The notes under the pieces: generated by a model
Databases searched by the model: none
The model's input: only the letters and a program-made list of their open reading frames with translations
What the model was told of the DNA's origin: nothing
Assembly (NCBI GenBank): GCA_942486035.1
Contig: CALNXK010000045.1
Coordinates: 2,304,501-2,368,500, forward strand
DNA from: Porites lobata
Taxonomy: Eukaryota > Cnidaria > Anthozoa > Scleractinia > Poritidae
Length of the DNA: 64,000 nucleotides
Direction: 5' to 3'
Shown here: piece by piece, positions 45,735 through 58,020 of the stretch
Layout: each line of letters starts with the position of its first letter
Numbering within the stretch: position 1 is the first letter of the stretch
Translations under genes and position numbers: made by a program

Positions 45735-48700
45735 ACGGCTAGTTGTCCTGAGAAATGATGAAAATGTGTTTGGACTGATTCAATAAACAACCCAGCCTTT
45801 CTGTTATAGAAGCTCTTACGAGTTTCACAGTTGAATGAAGAGACAGAATGGAAGACTTCTTAGTGTACGACGACACACTACAGAAAAAACCTCTTAATTA
45901 TTAAAACCAAGAGTCTACGAACTGCGACTGAATACATAACAAAGTTGAGAACCACTGAAAGTGGAAAGATGTCAAGGGATAAAATAAAATAAAAATCACT
46001 CAGATTACGACATGGCCAATCGTTTCCAATCAAAACAAACTATTAAATCTTAGGGGCCAAAATTTACTTAAATAATACATGTATAAAAACGTTACAGTTT
46101 TACATTTTGTAAACTTTTGAAAACTGATTAGTGGATAGATATGAATTAATAATTGTTAGCATTCAATTAAAATCTGTGCGATCAAATTTAAAAAATCTAT
46201 TTTTTTTCCCTTCTTTGTTCGTTCTTTTTTTATATTTGAAAGCTTCGTCGGCCACAGATTTGGTTACTTACTTCTAAATTCGAACTTAAAACTATGAGTA
46301 TTTAATAATCGTTGATCTTTCTTTAACTGATTTAGATCAAGCTTATCAGTCTATATGTTGTTGAGTTTCACCCATGATACCTAATTTCAAAATAAATTAA
46401 ATCTTTGGAATAGTTAAAATGGCTTTAAATAGTTTCAACAAGGCTTTGATTAATGTGTATACCGACTACAGAGGCAAAGAAAATGGAGGCTTAAAGAAGT
46501 GGAAAGGGATATGCAGGAACAGAACTACCGGAACGCGCGGAATCTTCTTAGGCCATACCAAGTTAGATCATCTACGAGGGCTACTACTGTATGCAAAAAT
46601 TAAGCACTAGGTTAGGAGGGATTAGGGCTTGCGGTGGAGGAACATAGGAGTTTGTATAAGATTAAAACTCTATCGGCAAGAAACCCAATAAAATATTAAA
46701 AATTGTTAAAAAATTTGTGAATATGATCAGACATCAACAATACTTTACTTTGAGCAAAAAACTAATTTCAAATCATCCGTTACGCTAGAAAACGAAAGCA
46801 AAACATAAAGAAATATTGGAAAGGAAATCTTTCTTTTTTTCCGTCGAGATGCGTTCATCTCGTTCCGTCTCTCTCAGTCGCCACTGTAAACCTAGCCTAA
46901 TTTCGATAACGTTTATGATGCACACTCTCTCTCATGCAGTCCATGTGCCGTTATTTTGAACCAGCTTTGATAAAATACGTGTTCACTTAGATAAGGCGAC
47001 GCGGCGCTAATTAATTAAACTTCTTGAATGGGGTCTTTTGGTTTATATCAACTCATTCGCTACTAAATGACACGGCGCTTTATATTTTCGATTTCATTTC
47101 CTTTGATTTGTTGAAAAAAAAAGAAACTCATGATAACAGCGTCAATAAGGTCCACTTTTCCCTCTTAAGTCAAATCAGCTTCAACAAAAATATTTTTAAA
47201 AGGAAACAATGAAAATCAACAAGGAGGGCGCAGTGCTCATTCGAGAGCGGCACTTAAACCAGTAAATACGGCAAGTTACTGGTTTGGGTGCAAGGTATTC
47301 TTATAACTTGCTGTAGAGTGATCAATTTTCAATTTTCCGTGGCCCTCGATCGTCAACTCAAACTGGCGGAGAATAGAACTAAACAGAACTTTAAATCTCT
47401 GTAAGACTTATCTAAGTTTCTGATGCACTGCAATTTGTGTAGATATTGATTTAATTTTAATCTAAATTGTCCACCATCAAGGTCCAGAGAGGCCACCAGA
47501 AAGATATTCAAAAGCGATCGTTTCCTGAGGTTGCCTTTCAACAATGAATATCCAGTTGTTAATATTTCGTTCTTGAACCATGAATTCTCACTAAGAATTA
47601 TAAGGGGAATGGGTACAAGCTTTCCGCGCAACGACTTCTGGGATAGTTTGGATGGGCAAGAGTTCCTTTCTAAACCATCGACCAGTCATAACTAACGCTC
47701 GTTCACCCAAACAATCCCGCAAATCGCTGCACTCAATGCTTGTACCCATTCTTCCTTGAGTTTCTTGAGTGGGAAATTCCAACTGAACCTGCCATGCAAT
47801 TACTTGCTCTAGGACGTACTAAAACTGCCAGTAAGTGCAGTAGAAAATTTTAGCACTCTTCCGAAATACTACCTCTACGGATTCAAATCAAGTAATGTAG
47901 TCATTGAATGTTAAATCACTGATTTGAAAAGCTATCACGAGAAACAAAACAAGAGAAAGGAGAACGCATGAAAGCGAGGTAAATAGCTTTTGTGTGTGTC
48001 TTTGAAGGTTCATCGCGTAACACATAATTGACTCGCTTGTAATTTTCAAGGACAAGCCGATCAAGGTCCCAGTATCGAGAGGTAAGCGGACATATCATTG
48101 TCGCATTAGCAGGCTGAAAGGAATACTGACAAGCGGTTCACCCGACAAATCTGGTGCAAAACTTTGATGTGTGCTCTCAAATTATGCACAAAATAACGAA
48201 AACTCTTTAGTTGATCGAAAAGTCGTGAAGCGTAACTGGTGTCCGCGAATCACATATATATATCAAGAAAGATTTCTAGGAAAACGGTTCTCAACATATT
48301 CAATATTTAAAAGTGTCATCAACAGCCCTATGTTTTCTATTGCTACGAAGTAATTATTTTAGCCGTGCGAGATCTATTTCGGCTGATGTTTTGTTTTAAC
48401 TATACGCATGATTGACGAGATGTGGGCGAACTATGTTAACTTTAGATTACTGAAATGTATTGTGTCAGGAGCCGATGCTGACTGTGTGTGGTCCTTTTAA
48501 GTAGACATTAAGGAAGACAAACAGAAGTTAAGTAGTATTCTACAGCTATTTAAAGTAGGCTCTCAGGAAGTATATTGAAAGAGGGAAATAATACTTTCGC
48601 TTCGCTGCGGTCGATTTCCATAAAGCACAGTCCTGGCCTCCGGTTTATTGTTCTTACAGTGTCGTTGGAGAACTGGGAACTAGGGTCTTATCCATCTAAA

Positions 48701-49477
48701 GGTTTGCGGGAAAACGAATGAAGAAAAATAGTTCTGAACTAAAACCCCCTTCACATTAAAGTAATTGAATTTAACCAGGTTTAACGAAATGAAAATCACC
48801 CCAAATTATATGCTTTAACTGGGGCTTTCAGTTATCAAAGTTCTTCAAAGTTGTTAACCAAACAGTTTACAGTGGACAACAATCAGACAGCAGATTTCTT
48901 CCCTCCGGGGCGGGGGGGGGGGGGTGGAGTTACTCACCCATTTTTTTCTACAGGGAGGCTCCGCCCTGACGTCCCACCCCTTACCTTTTTACATAACTTT
49001 TTTGCCAGAAAAAGTACCCCTTTCATATACCTTTTACTGACAACTAGTACCCCTTTCACAATGCTCGGTCTTTTAATATGAATCAAAAATCCCCAAACTA
49101 TGACGTTTTCTTGAGTCTTAAGCGTTTGTTACCCTTTTTGGTCCTCTTACAGACCGAAATGACAGATTTCCCTACCCTTTCATACACGTAATGAAATCCC
49201 TATCCTTCCATACACCTTTAGCCCTGAAAAAGGTACCCCCTTCGGGAACAGCACCCCCCCTACCCCCACCCCCCGTGTGGCCATTGTAGGAAGTACACCT
49301 CGAGGCTTTTTTGAAACAAACAATTCTGTAATCCATCTTTTTCTAAACAGCTCACTAAACAACTTTTAAAGATGTTTATTAAGCCTTTGTTGCAAGGCGA
49401 GACGTCTGTTATTGTCACTTTTGATATTTAAACGATACTTTTTTTGTTTTCCAGTATTTTAGATTTGTGCGGCTGGA
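45735..49477. other. Intergenic region between NAT16-like gene and TPR-CHAT gene
   Basis: Should contain the NAT16-like promoter and any upstream exon of the TPR-CHAT gene. Minus-strand frames at 47353-47782 and 47916-48098 are open for 60-90 codons and have protein-like composition, but show no domain I know; they are not called as genes. Bases 48920-49270 hold a dispersed repeat. Bases 45900-47300 are AT-rich with nothing recognised. Confidence 0.45.
48920..49270. repeat. Dispersed repeat with GTACCCCTTTCATATACC motifs
   Basis: AAAGTACCCCTTTCATATACC and related phrases recur (about 49011, 49040, 49160) and match 18120-18300; the reversed form is at 39710-40210. The G-run at 48907-48923 and C-runs at 49253-49273 are part of it. 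Confidence 0.6.
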
Positions 49478-52170
49478 ATGGAATCTGTGGTTGTTCCTGC
49501 AATAGAGATTTCATTGAGTTTTGGAAAGACACTACTTAAAAGTGGACAACAGCAAAAAGCGTATTCGGTTTTCACAGAATGCCTCAAAATTTCACAAAGC
49601 ACAGGCCATCCAACCATCGTTGCAGCTTCCTTGGGCTGCCTGGGTATGTTTTTTATGCCAAATGACGTGGCTCGTGGGGTATCCTATTACGAAAACGCTT
49701 TAGAAATTTTAAACAATTTTGAAAGTGAAGAAGGCAGCACTGGAGCAAGGAAAGGAAATCCTAAACTAAGAAGACGAAATCAGGAGATAATGGCAGAAGC
49801 ATACGTTCTGATTGGGTCAGCCAAGAGCCAACAGAGAAGTTTCGGTGAATCAATCCGGTGTTTTCAAAAGTGCCTGGATATATGCGAAGATTTAGGAGAT
49901 ACTCACTTCAAAATCAAGACCTACGGAAACATGGGCGCAGTGTACAGAAATCTTGGACAAATTCGTCAGGCTATAGAGTGCTTCGAAAAAGAACTTCACT
50001 TTGCAAGAGAGACAGGAGAAATGGATCTGGAATTTCACGCTCACACTAACTTGGGACTTTGCTACCGCGATGTCGGGGAATACCCTCTGGCTCTCAACTG
50101 CTACGAAAAATCGCTTGATGTTGCTATGGCGACAGGACGTAGGCAAGACGAGTGCGGCACTTACGCTAATTTGAGTAATGTGTTTCGTTACCTTGGTGAC
50201 GCGAGGAAAGCTCTGATATATGCAAAGAAGTCTCTCGTGTTGTCTAAAGTGTTAGGGGACCTCCGAGGCCAGTTTGCCGCCAACGGTGGAATGGGAAACG
50301 CCTACTGCACATTGGGTGACTACCAAGCCAGTTCAACCTGCTTTCAAGAGAACGCCAATCTTGCCAGGAAAATTGGAGACAAAGCGCTGATTGCTCGTGC
50401 AGAGCACAGCTTAGGGCTCGCTTCTCGGTTCAGCGAAGACTACAGAAAAGCACTTACTCATCACAGGACAGCCGAACGCCTGTTTAAGGAATCTGGAATG
50501 AGGTTGCCTACTTATCACGCCATGTTAGGCAGTGCCTACTGTCTGCGCATGTTACAGGAGTACAAAGCGGCTGGTAGCATTTACCAAGAATGCATTAATG
50601 ATTATGAAGAACTGCGCTCGCACCTGGGAAATCAAAAAAATCTTAAAGTTTCAATCGGGGATTTGCATGTCATTGTGTACAAAGCTCTTGCTTACACCAT
50701 GCTTCAAGATGACGAAGGAAGGGACGCTTTGTTGGTAGAAGATCGCGGGCGTGCCGTGGTATTGAAAGATCTTCTATACCATAAGTTTGCAGTGAAGTCA
50801 GTATACAAGCTAATTAAGGAGCGGAGCACAGAAGATGCTAAACGTGTTTCCAGGTTTGTTGATAAACTGCGAGAGGATGATGAACTGACTACACTTTTCT
50901 ACTCATTCTTCAATGGTCAGATGTGTATCTGGGTTGTTTCAAACTCCTGCGTGGACTGGGTACGACCATGGGGAGAGAAAGAAACTGAAAAGTACTGGGC
51001 GCTAATGAACCTTGTTGATACATCACTAACACAGATCAGAGGGGGACTGAGAGGAGAAGTTGAAGACAGAGAGATATCCGCTTCCGAAGCAGACGATTAC
51101 GAAGATGTTTTTGCTGTCCACGAGTCAGCGTCAGTACCCTGGAGTCATCCGGTTAAACACTCAGGAAATTTCAAAGATTTTGAAGTAGATTCCAGCAGAA
51201 AGGCTGTTCCAAAGAGCTGCGTTAAAACCAAACTCAGCGATGTCTCTGATGAAGGCAATCCTCTACGCCAGTTATACAACATCCTGATCAAACCAGTTGA
51301 GCATCTCTTCCGAGGAAACAAGCTGTTGATCATTCCAGAAGCCGCCCTATATCGACTTCCCTTTTCTGCTTTACTGGATGGTGAAGGACTTTTTCTTTGC
51401 AAGAAGCATAGTGTACAAATGTGTACCTCACTCGAGACATTGGCGATTATTTCTGAGCGTCCCAAGCAAGATTGCCAGGGTGGGGCCCTTGTGATTGGTA
51501 ATCCACTAGTAGGGCGTGTCTGTCGGAGAGGTGAAGAGGTTGACCCCTCTGGCCTACCTGGGGCTCAAAGAGAAGCTGAGTTAGTTGGATCTCTCCTCAA
51601 TACTGCTCCCTTCATACAGCGCATGGCTACCAAGTCTGCCGTTATGAAACGTCTTTCTAAAGTAAGCATAGTTCACATTGCTGCACACGGAGATCCCGTC
51701 AAAGGGGAGATTGTTCTCGCGCCAGATCCAGACCCCGCTCGAAATAACCGCCTGCCTACCGAGGAAGAGTATATGTTGACATGCGCAGATATAGCCTCGC
51801 TGAGCATGCGTGCTCGTCTGGTAGTTCTCAGCTGCTGTCAAACTGCACAAGGAGACATACGGGCCGAAGGGGTTGTGGGTATTGCTCGCTCGTTCTGGGG
51901 GCTGGTGCGAGAGCAGTGGTTGTGTCTTTGTGGGCTATTGATGATGAAGCCACTTTATCTTTCATGGAACTGTTTTATAATCACCTGGCCAAACAAGGAC
52001 TCTCCGTGTGTCAAGCGTTACAGCGAAGCATGTTAACACTACAAGGGAGAGAAGAGTTTAAAAGAATCTCTGACTGGGCGCCATTTTATGTCATTGGAGA
52101 AGACGTGAAGTTCAGTAATGAAGAAATGGAGCAATGGAGGAATAAAGCCGCCCCAGGCAACAAAAACTAA
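49478..52170 (+). CDS. TPR-CHAT protein (TPR28-like), one large exon, frameshifted in the CHAT domain
   Basis: Tetratricopeptide scaffold fused to a CHAT (caspase/separase-like) cysteine-protease domain. From the ATG at 49478 residues 10-400 form about nine TPRs of 36-40 residues (for example TYGNMGAVYRNLGQIRQAIE and HTNLGLCYRDVGEYPLALNC). A helical linker follows, with an acidic stretch near 530-550. The CHAT domain starts near 600 and shows the expected His in V732-H-I-A-A-H737-G and Cys in L784-S-C-C787-Q-T. After F806 (51895) the frame is lost: family sequence resumes one base out of register (LGAGARAVVVSLWAIDDEA) and runs to the stop at 52168-52170, so one base is missing near 51896. Read literally, the frame ends at 52036 with 46 unrelated residues. 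A polypyrimidine tract and AG just upstream (49442-49454, and again at 49462) suggest an upstream exon. Recent pseudogene, assembly error and intact allele elsewhere are all possible. Confidence 0.85.
51896..51901 (+). other. Frameshift site in the TPR-CHAT gene
   Basis: The family pattern S-F-L-G-A-G requires one more base between TTC (51893-51895) and the G-run that follows. It sits next to a run of five G, a common place for indel errors and slippage. Confidence 0.8.
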
Positions 52171-52213
52171 CCTGTGTACACAGTGAATATAACCGATGGC
52201 CGGCTCTGTAACT

Positions 52214-52434
52214 CTGTAAGCCCCGATATTCAAATACAAATTCTCATGAGTGATGTCCATATAGTCCATATATACGTTTCCTTAATGAATCAGTTGGGAG
52301 AATTTGTTTGAAGATCAAAGCGTTTTTTATGAAGTGATTACTTTATATATTCTCAGAACATTTTCTCTTGATTATGTATCGATATTGTTAGGAGAAAATT
52401 GATTTTCGTCACTCTCAGGACTTTAAGCGTTAAA
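52214..52434 (-). mobile_element. MITE, AACCCTTTAAGYCCC family, copy 4 (reversed)
   Basis: Starts GTAAGCCCCGATATTCAAATAC (the reverse complement of the GTATGTGGATATTGGGGCTT end of copy 2) and ends near GGACTTTAAGCGTTAA. It lies just downstream of the TPR-CHAT stop. Confidence 0.7.
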
Positions 52435-52469
52435 GAAATTACATCCAGAAAAAAAAGATCAGTACTTAC

Positions 52470-52668
52470 GGCCCGGACCATGTCGTTGTGTCGACTAGAA
52501 GGTTTTGCTCCTGCTCCAGCTATGACCCATATGCTTTTATATCTATCGGCTGCTCGAGTGAGAAAGTCGTATTTGTTAAGAAAAACGACTGGAATAAGCG
52601 CCGCACTTAGGAGCAGAACACCAATGTCAGTGAAGACTGAGAGTAGACTCTGACTATTCCGTTGCGAA
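52470..52668 (-). CDS. Candidate internal exon of an unrecognised membrane protein
   Basis: On minus the segment is preceded by a polypyrimidine tract and CAG (TTTTTTTCAG) and followed by GTAAGTACTG, both good splice signals, and is open for 66 codons between them (entry phase 2, exit phase 0). It encodes a hydrophobic helix (LLSVFTDIGVLLLSAALIPV), then a charged stretch ending RHNDMVRA. I do not recognise the family. No neighbouring exon could be joined with confidence. Confidence 0.35.
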
Positions 52669-52752
52669 CTGAAAAAAAGACATAGATTTGCTTCTTTTAG
52701 AGATGTCCTTAGTATCTGAGACTGAAACGGTCTTTCAACCGACATATGACAT

Positions 52753-53033
52753 AGAGCGCTTTTCAATTGAGTGTCGAAAACCAAAACCAAAGTAATCACA
52801 ACGGCCAATCAGAGTAAAGGAAATTATCAGAGGGAGCCAATGGCAACTCGAAGTAAACGCGTGTAACCGGCCTGTAGCGCGGGAAAATGCGAGTGACCAA
52901 GGAGCGATTGGTTTTAGTTTACATCTGATTAGCTGAGAGGGTGGCGCGAGTTTTCTAGACCAATCAAACAGCACAGTACACCAAAACCAATTCAATCCTG
53001 GATTACTTTCAACACTCAATTGAAAATTGCTCT
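52753..53033. mobile_element. MITE with TCAATTGAGTGTCGAAA / TTTCAACACTCAATTGA ends
   Basis: Terminal inverted repeats of 27 bases (AGAGCGCTTTTCAATTG at the left, CAATTGAAAATTGCTCT at the right) bound 281 bases. The interior contains several CCAATCA-type motifs. The open minus-strand frame across it is treated as chance. Confidence 0.85.
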
Positions 53034-53842
53034 AAGTGATTGATAACGTTTGTTTTTTGGTGCAGTAAAATATCTACTGATATTCGAGTTGCTTTTAATG
53101 TGACGTGAACTTGCACTGTATCGAACTGTATTATTGACAGCAAAAGTAGGAAAAATTTATTACTGCAATACATCAACAGATCTAGTTTCTGAGAAACTGA
53201 GATTATTGATTCTGCATGGGAGTTACTGATTCTCTTTAACTCAATGAAAAAGTTGATTAAATTTTTATTGGGTGAACGAAGTTTAAATTTTCCTTCAAAA
53301 ATTTCTTTCAAAAACCAATGGTAGAATACAGCCTGTAAATTCTATAACCTCTCTTTTTATACGAATTTTCATATGTGCAAGTAATTAATTTATAGATAAC
53401 ATTTTTTTTTCTGATATTTACGAGAGTGCGTCGACGCCGAATGGAAGAATGTCTTGACCTTGGTATGTTTTGGTTTAGTATATATAACCAGTCCCGATGG
53501 TAGAACAGTTTAATTGACAAAGAATTGCTCTGAAAAGGCTATGCTGATGTTTCAAAGAGTGAAAAAAGATCATCTTCTTTTTTTGTTTAGTAGAACAAAA
53601 ATTCCATCTGAGGAAAAGTTTTTCGGATGAATTATCTGTAAACTAGTGCATAATATTCATAAAACACCTCCAACAGACAAATTACCATATAATTCATTTT
53701 AAGCATTTTCAGCTGAAAGAGGAAGCTTTTAATGACCCTGCGGTATAGATCTCGGCCTCTTAATATGTTCAGGCTGTAAATAAAGCATAATGTTTAATTA
53801 TTTTTGTTTTCTATTTGCTTGTTGTAGTTCTTGAATATCAAA

Positions 53843-54110
53843 TAAATAGCCAAAGAAAACAGCCGACATCTCGCGACGCCATCATTGGTTTAATATGATG
53901 ACGCGTCACCACCAAGATCTCGCTAGTGCTTCTGATTGGTCGGGCGGCTCGAGAAATTTGCTTCAGCCAATCAGAGGTACTATACCCAGATATGGGTAGT
54001 AACACGTCATCAGTATGGTATTTCTGCCTTCGTTTCTCAGACATCGTTTCGTCGGTAAACCCAGTGGTGGCGTCGCGGATTGTCGGCTGTTTTCTTTGGC
54101 TATTTATTTT
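53843..54110. mobile_element. MITE with AAATAGCCAAAGAAAACAGC ends
   Basis: Terminal inverted repeats of about 35 bases: AATAGCCAAAGAAAACAGCC at the left, GGCTGTTTTCTTTGGCTATT at the right, extending into CGCGACGCCA/TGGCGTCGCG. Because the ends mirror each other, the same short peptide (GCFLWLFI) is readable on both strands, which explains the two open frames here. Confidence 0.85.
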
Positions 54111-54489
54111 AAAAGGTACCTTTTTGCGCTTTCGATAGGAACGTTTACTCGTTTTAATTAGATTCAAAAAGGGCGAAATTTCATTTAATCGGAAGTTAGA
54201 ATCCCCTAAAAACGTGTGTGTATCATTCGCTGACGCTAAATGGGCGCCAACGGTTGACATCTAAACATCTGTTAGATTTCTAACTGCTTCCCAATAGTTT
54301 GACCATCAATAATGTAACTATTGCGTCCTTCATTATTGGCGTCTTTTGCGGTCTATATGAAATGGTCTACACGTGGGAATCAACGGAGTAAAAAAAAATA
54401 GCTGGCTTCTTTTAGCCGATCAAAAGCGAAAAAATAGAAGCGATCTGAAAATACTGATTACCAGCCAAATGGATAAATTGGTTCATATG

Positions 54490-54775
54490 GGGGTGCAATA
54501 TTAGCGCAGTGGCGAGGGCACTCCCCTCCCACTAATGTGGCCCGCGGGTTTAAATTCTGGCGTCAACGCCATATGTGGGTTGAGTTTGTTGTTGGTTCTC
54601 TCCCTTGCCCCAAGAGGTTTTTCTCCGGGTACTCCGGTTTTCCCCTCTCCTTAAAAACCAACATTTCCAAATTCCAATTAGGTCTGGAGAGCATGGACAC
54701 GTTTTAACAAGTTCTAAGAACTCCTAAGTGCTCTGTGGGTACACTAATTACAATTAATCTTATTATGGCTCTCGA
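54490..54775 (+). repeat. tRNA-derived SINE
   Basis: Head AGCGCAGTGGCGAGGGCACTC, a degraded B box (CCGCGGGTTTAAATTC), then ATATGTGGGTTGAGTTTGTTG and GTTTTTCTCCGGGTACTCCGG. The same body is found on minus at 38925-39110. Confidence 0.85.
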
Positions 54776-54904
54776 ATTAATATATTCCATATATTCGGCC
54801 ATCACTGACTAGTAGTGAATTCAAACAAAAAGATTCATTAACATGGCGCCAAATGGTTGATATCTGTCAATTAGTAGGATTTTAAATGTCTTCCCAATAG
54901 CTTG

Positions 54905-55160
54905 ACTATTTATTTTTAAAGTTACCTTTTTCGCGATTTTGAGAACATCGCTTCTGACCGCAAAAAGGTAACTTTTTCGCGCTTTTAGAGAGATTGTTTG
55001 TAACCGAAAAAAGTTAACTTTTTCACGTTGTAGAGCTTTGTTGGCTAAAGTGAGAAATGGATGAAAGGTGAAAAATATTGACATCAAAATATTTGCACTT
55101 GAAAGCTGACAATACCTGCCTTTTTTTTCATTAAAAAGGTAACTTTTTTAACTTCTCGCC
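54905..55160. repeat. Degenerate repeats of GTTAACTTTTTCGCG-type motif
   Basis: Variants of AAAGGTAACTTTTTCGCG appear at about 54920, 54965, 55012 and 55133, and once more at 54112, with a spacing near 45 bases in the central three. They resemble a decayed minisatellite. Confidence 0.55.
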
Positions 55161-55321
55161 TAATCGACCAGCATCAAAAAATAGGTAACAATTTTGAATT
55201 TTATGCTATGAAAAATAAACACAGAAACTTGAAATTTCTGCTCTTTTTAACTAGCAAAGTTGACCCTTTTGTAAAAAAGCAGAATTGCCAAAATCTTTCA
55301 CTGATTCTAGGAGCTTAAGCA

Positions 55322-55625
55322 ACGAAATCAGCGACGGCAACGAGAACCGTAAAAAAGCAAGAGGTTCAGTTTAGCAAAACAACAACTTTGCACGTGCACC
55401 ACGCTTTTAATTCAGTGTAGATTCCTTTGCCGTTGTTGCACGACCACAACGTAGAACTTCGTAGTTTCACGTTTTATAAACGAGTGAACGCAAGACAATA
55501 ATTTTGTTTTTCTTTTTCTGAACTTAGGGACAGTCCTTTACAATCAACTCCCGAAACACTTGACAAATTGACTGAAATAGAATAAGAGCAATGACTGAGT
55601 TCGAAACAGCGCGAATTCAGTTTTC
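55322..55625. repeat. Dispersed repeat, copy 2 (partner at 15684-15945)
   Basis: Same ordered blocks as 15684-15945, from GACGGCAACGAGAACCGT to ACAGCGCGAATTCAG, with an extra stretch in the middle. Non-coding. Confidence 0.65.
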
Positions 55626-55638
55626 GTCAAGGTTGCTA

Positions 55639-55792
55639 AAGGTGATGTTACACGAGGCGATTCGCAACGACGATTTTTAGCGCAACACAATGTTGCAACA
55701 TCCTTTTGAATGGTTACAACATTGTTCCAACATTGCAACACTGTGTTGCGCTAAAACTCGTCGTAGCGAATCGTCTCGTGTAACAGCGCCTT
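55639..55792. mobile_element. MITE with AAGGTGATGTTACACGAGGC ends
   Basis: 154 bases with terminal inverted repeats of about 50 bases. The left arm contains TGTTACACGAGGCGATTCGC; the right arm contains GCGAATCGTCTCGTGTAACA. The arms continue into AGCGCAACACA and TGTGTTGCGCT. A fold-back structure without coding content. Confidence 0.9.
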
Positions 55793-58020
55793 AAAGCCTC
55801 CTTGTGATCATATTGGCTGAAACTAAGCCTGCTACTGTAACCTTTACTTTAAGATTTAATGTTCTTTCGAAAAATTTCAGTCATAATTATAGAGACAGTT
55901 TTTTTACCTGTAGAGGTCACAAATTGGAAAGTAACTTGTTTACTACGGCAGTAGCACGACGTTTGAAACGGGCCTTACTTGCCCGGGTTAATTTCTCGCT
56001 TGACCAGTTGGTATGGCTTATTAATTATTCATAAATTTTACATCAATGACAAAGAAGAAAAGTTTTTTTTTACATTTCATAACTTACACATCAAAATAGT
56101 TCTGCACTCTCTCTTCACGGCAGTCTCTTGTCTAATTTAAGTCTTTTTAAGAAATACGGATCTAAACTAAGGAACCTTTCCCTCTCTGAATGATTACTCA
56201 CAGCTCGAACAAAGACAAGATAATTGCTGCTTGGGCTCTTTCTCTAGCAAATTTTGTATTCAATTTACTTTATATCTTTTTATCCCATACTCTTGCGCAA
56301 ACGGTATAAAATAGGAGCTATTGATTAAAGCGATTATGTAACGATATTACAAGTCGAGAGAAAGAAACTTATTTCTGGAGCACGCAGTTTTCAAATTATG
56401 TTATCGCACCATAACAAAATACAACTTTTTTAATAAATCAACAGTCTGGTTTACTTAAACCAAGTTATGATAAGTTCCATTTTCAATCTGTGTACGGGTG
56501 TACAATCAAAAAAATATTTTTTTTGTACAACTCTTAATTTAAAACGGAAAAGGAGATGTACAAATGGAAATTTTTCCAAGACTGCTATGTGAATAGAAAA
56601 ACATCGCCGTAGCTTATCTTCCTCTTCTAGAGAGAGTGTAAAACAAACTTCCTTGAGCGCGAAAAAAAAAAACATTATTTATCCAAAAGTCACCGCCAGC
56701 CAGCATCTCTTCTCTACATTAGCTTATTCTTAAGAGGAAAAATCCAAGCTATTTTAGAGCTTGTTAGACAGAAAAGAAAATCAAAGTTATCCTTCCCGAA
56801 TGAAAGTCAAAGGTGATTTAACATGTTACGAAAGTGTTGAGTGGATTTTTGCCGAAATTATCGCGGTAATTGGAAAAAGGATTCGCGAACAAGGTTGCGC
56901 GCGAAAGTAATTTCACAACATCTTTCAACTTACCGCGAAATCGCAAGCGCATATATGATCTTTAAAACGACAACTAATTTAGTTTTATTGAATAATCTCC
57001 TGCCGACTTATCTCTTGAAAGGACTTTTCAAAGCGTAAGACGAGTTCTACGTGTCTCGTTGCGAACTAGAATGGCAAAGACAATGCCAACTGCGGGATCA
57101 TAAGGCGTTTTGCGTTTAATCCACGCAGGGTCTATATTTTGTATGGTATATTTTACTTTTTATTGCAGGTATTAAAACAACGGGGTTCCAAAAGGCCAAT
57201 AATTTAAAAACCTAACTTAGTAATAAACGAGGCGAATAATCGTGGAAGAAATCCGTATTACTTTTGGGTAAAGTTGAGTCCTAGACTTGATAACATTTTT
57301 TAACCCCAAATATGACTAATAGTTCATTATGAAATATCACTTTTATTTTTTCCACTTGAAGCACACATGTCAAGCAAGCAACGAAGCAGCGAAAAATTCT
57401 TTGGGAAGATTTTTAATCATTTACACGATGTGTATCAATTTACATCATTACAATTATATTTCATTACCGGAAACGTTGTGTAAAGTATTCACTTATAAGA
57501 AAAAAATATAGCAGCTTTTGCGCTAGAGTAGATAGATGGCATAGGGAAAATTCTAGCATTTTTGCTTGTGTTTATATTTATTTCAGTTAATTGAATATAA
57601 CTTGACAAAAGCGAAAAGGAACAGTTGATTTTGTTTTAAGTTAATGAAACTGAAAGCTTTTATAGCGAGACAGGTGAAAGTCAGCGAAAAAAAAAAACTA
57701 TAAAGAAGACAGTACAAAGATGAGAAAAAGTGAAGATCCTTTTGTTTCAATAAGAGCGTCCTTCGAAAAGACTGAATGATTAAAGCAGTTGATGTTTTCA
57801 TTTATGAAAAGTTTGGTATTTTCTTAAAGTACACTTTGCCACGTGCGTTCATTTACCAATTGTAATTATTCAATCACTTCCTTATAAGAAAAAGTATTAT
57901 TAGTATTAATCATAGCATTATTACCTCTTGTTCATAGTTGTCAACTTTATTATTTTAGGCTCTTTGTTTCTAGCAGCGGGGGCAAAAAAAAAAAAAAAGA
58001 TATAAACAAAAAGAACCTAC

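Noticed and set aside
46419..46610. 63-codon basic ORF
   Set aside because: Short, no homology recognised, no nearby splice or promoter signals.
52735..53019. 94-codon minus-strand frame
   Set aside because: It coincides with the MITE at 52753-53033.
53838..54260. Open frames on both strands ending in similar peptides
   Set aside because: Explained by the inverted termini of the MITE at 53843-54110.
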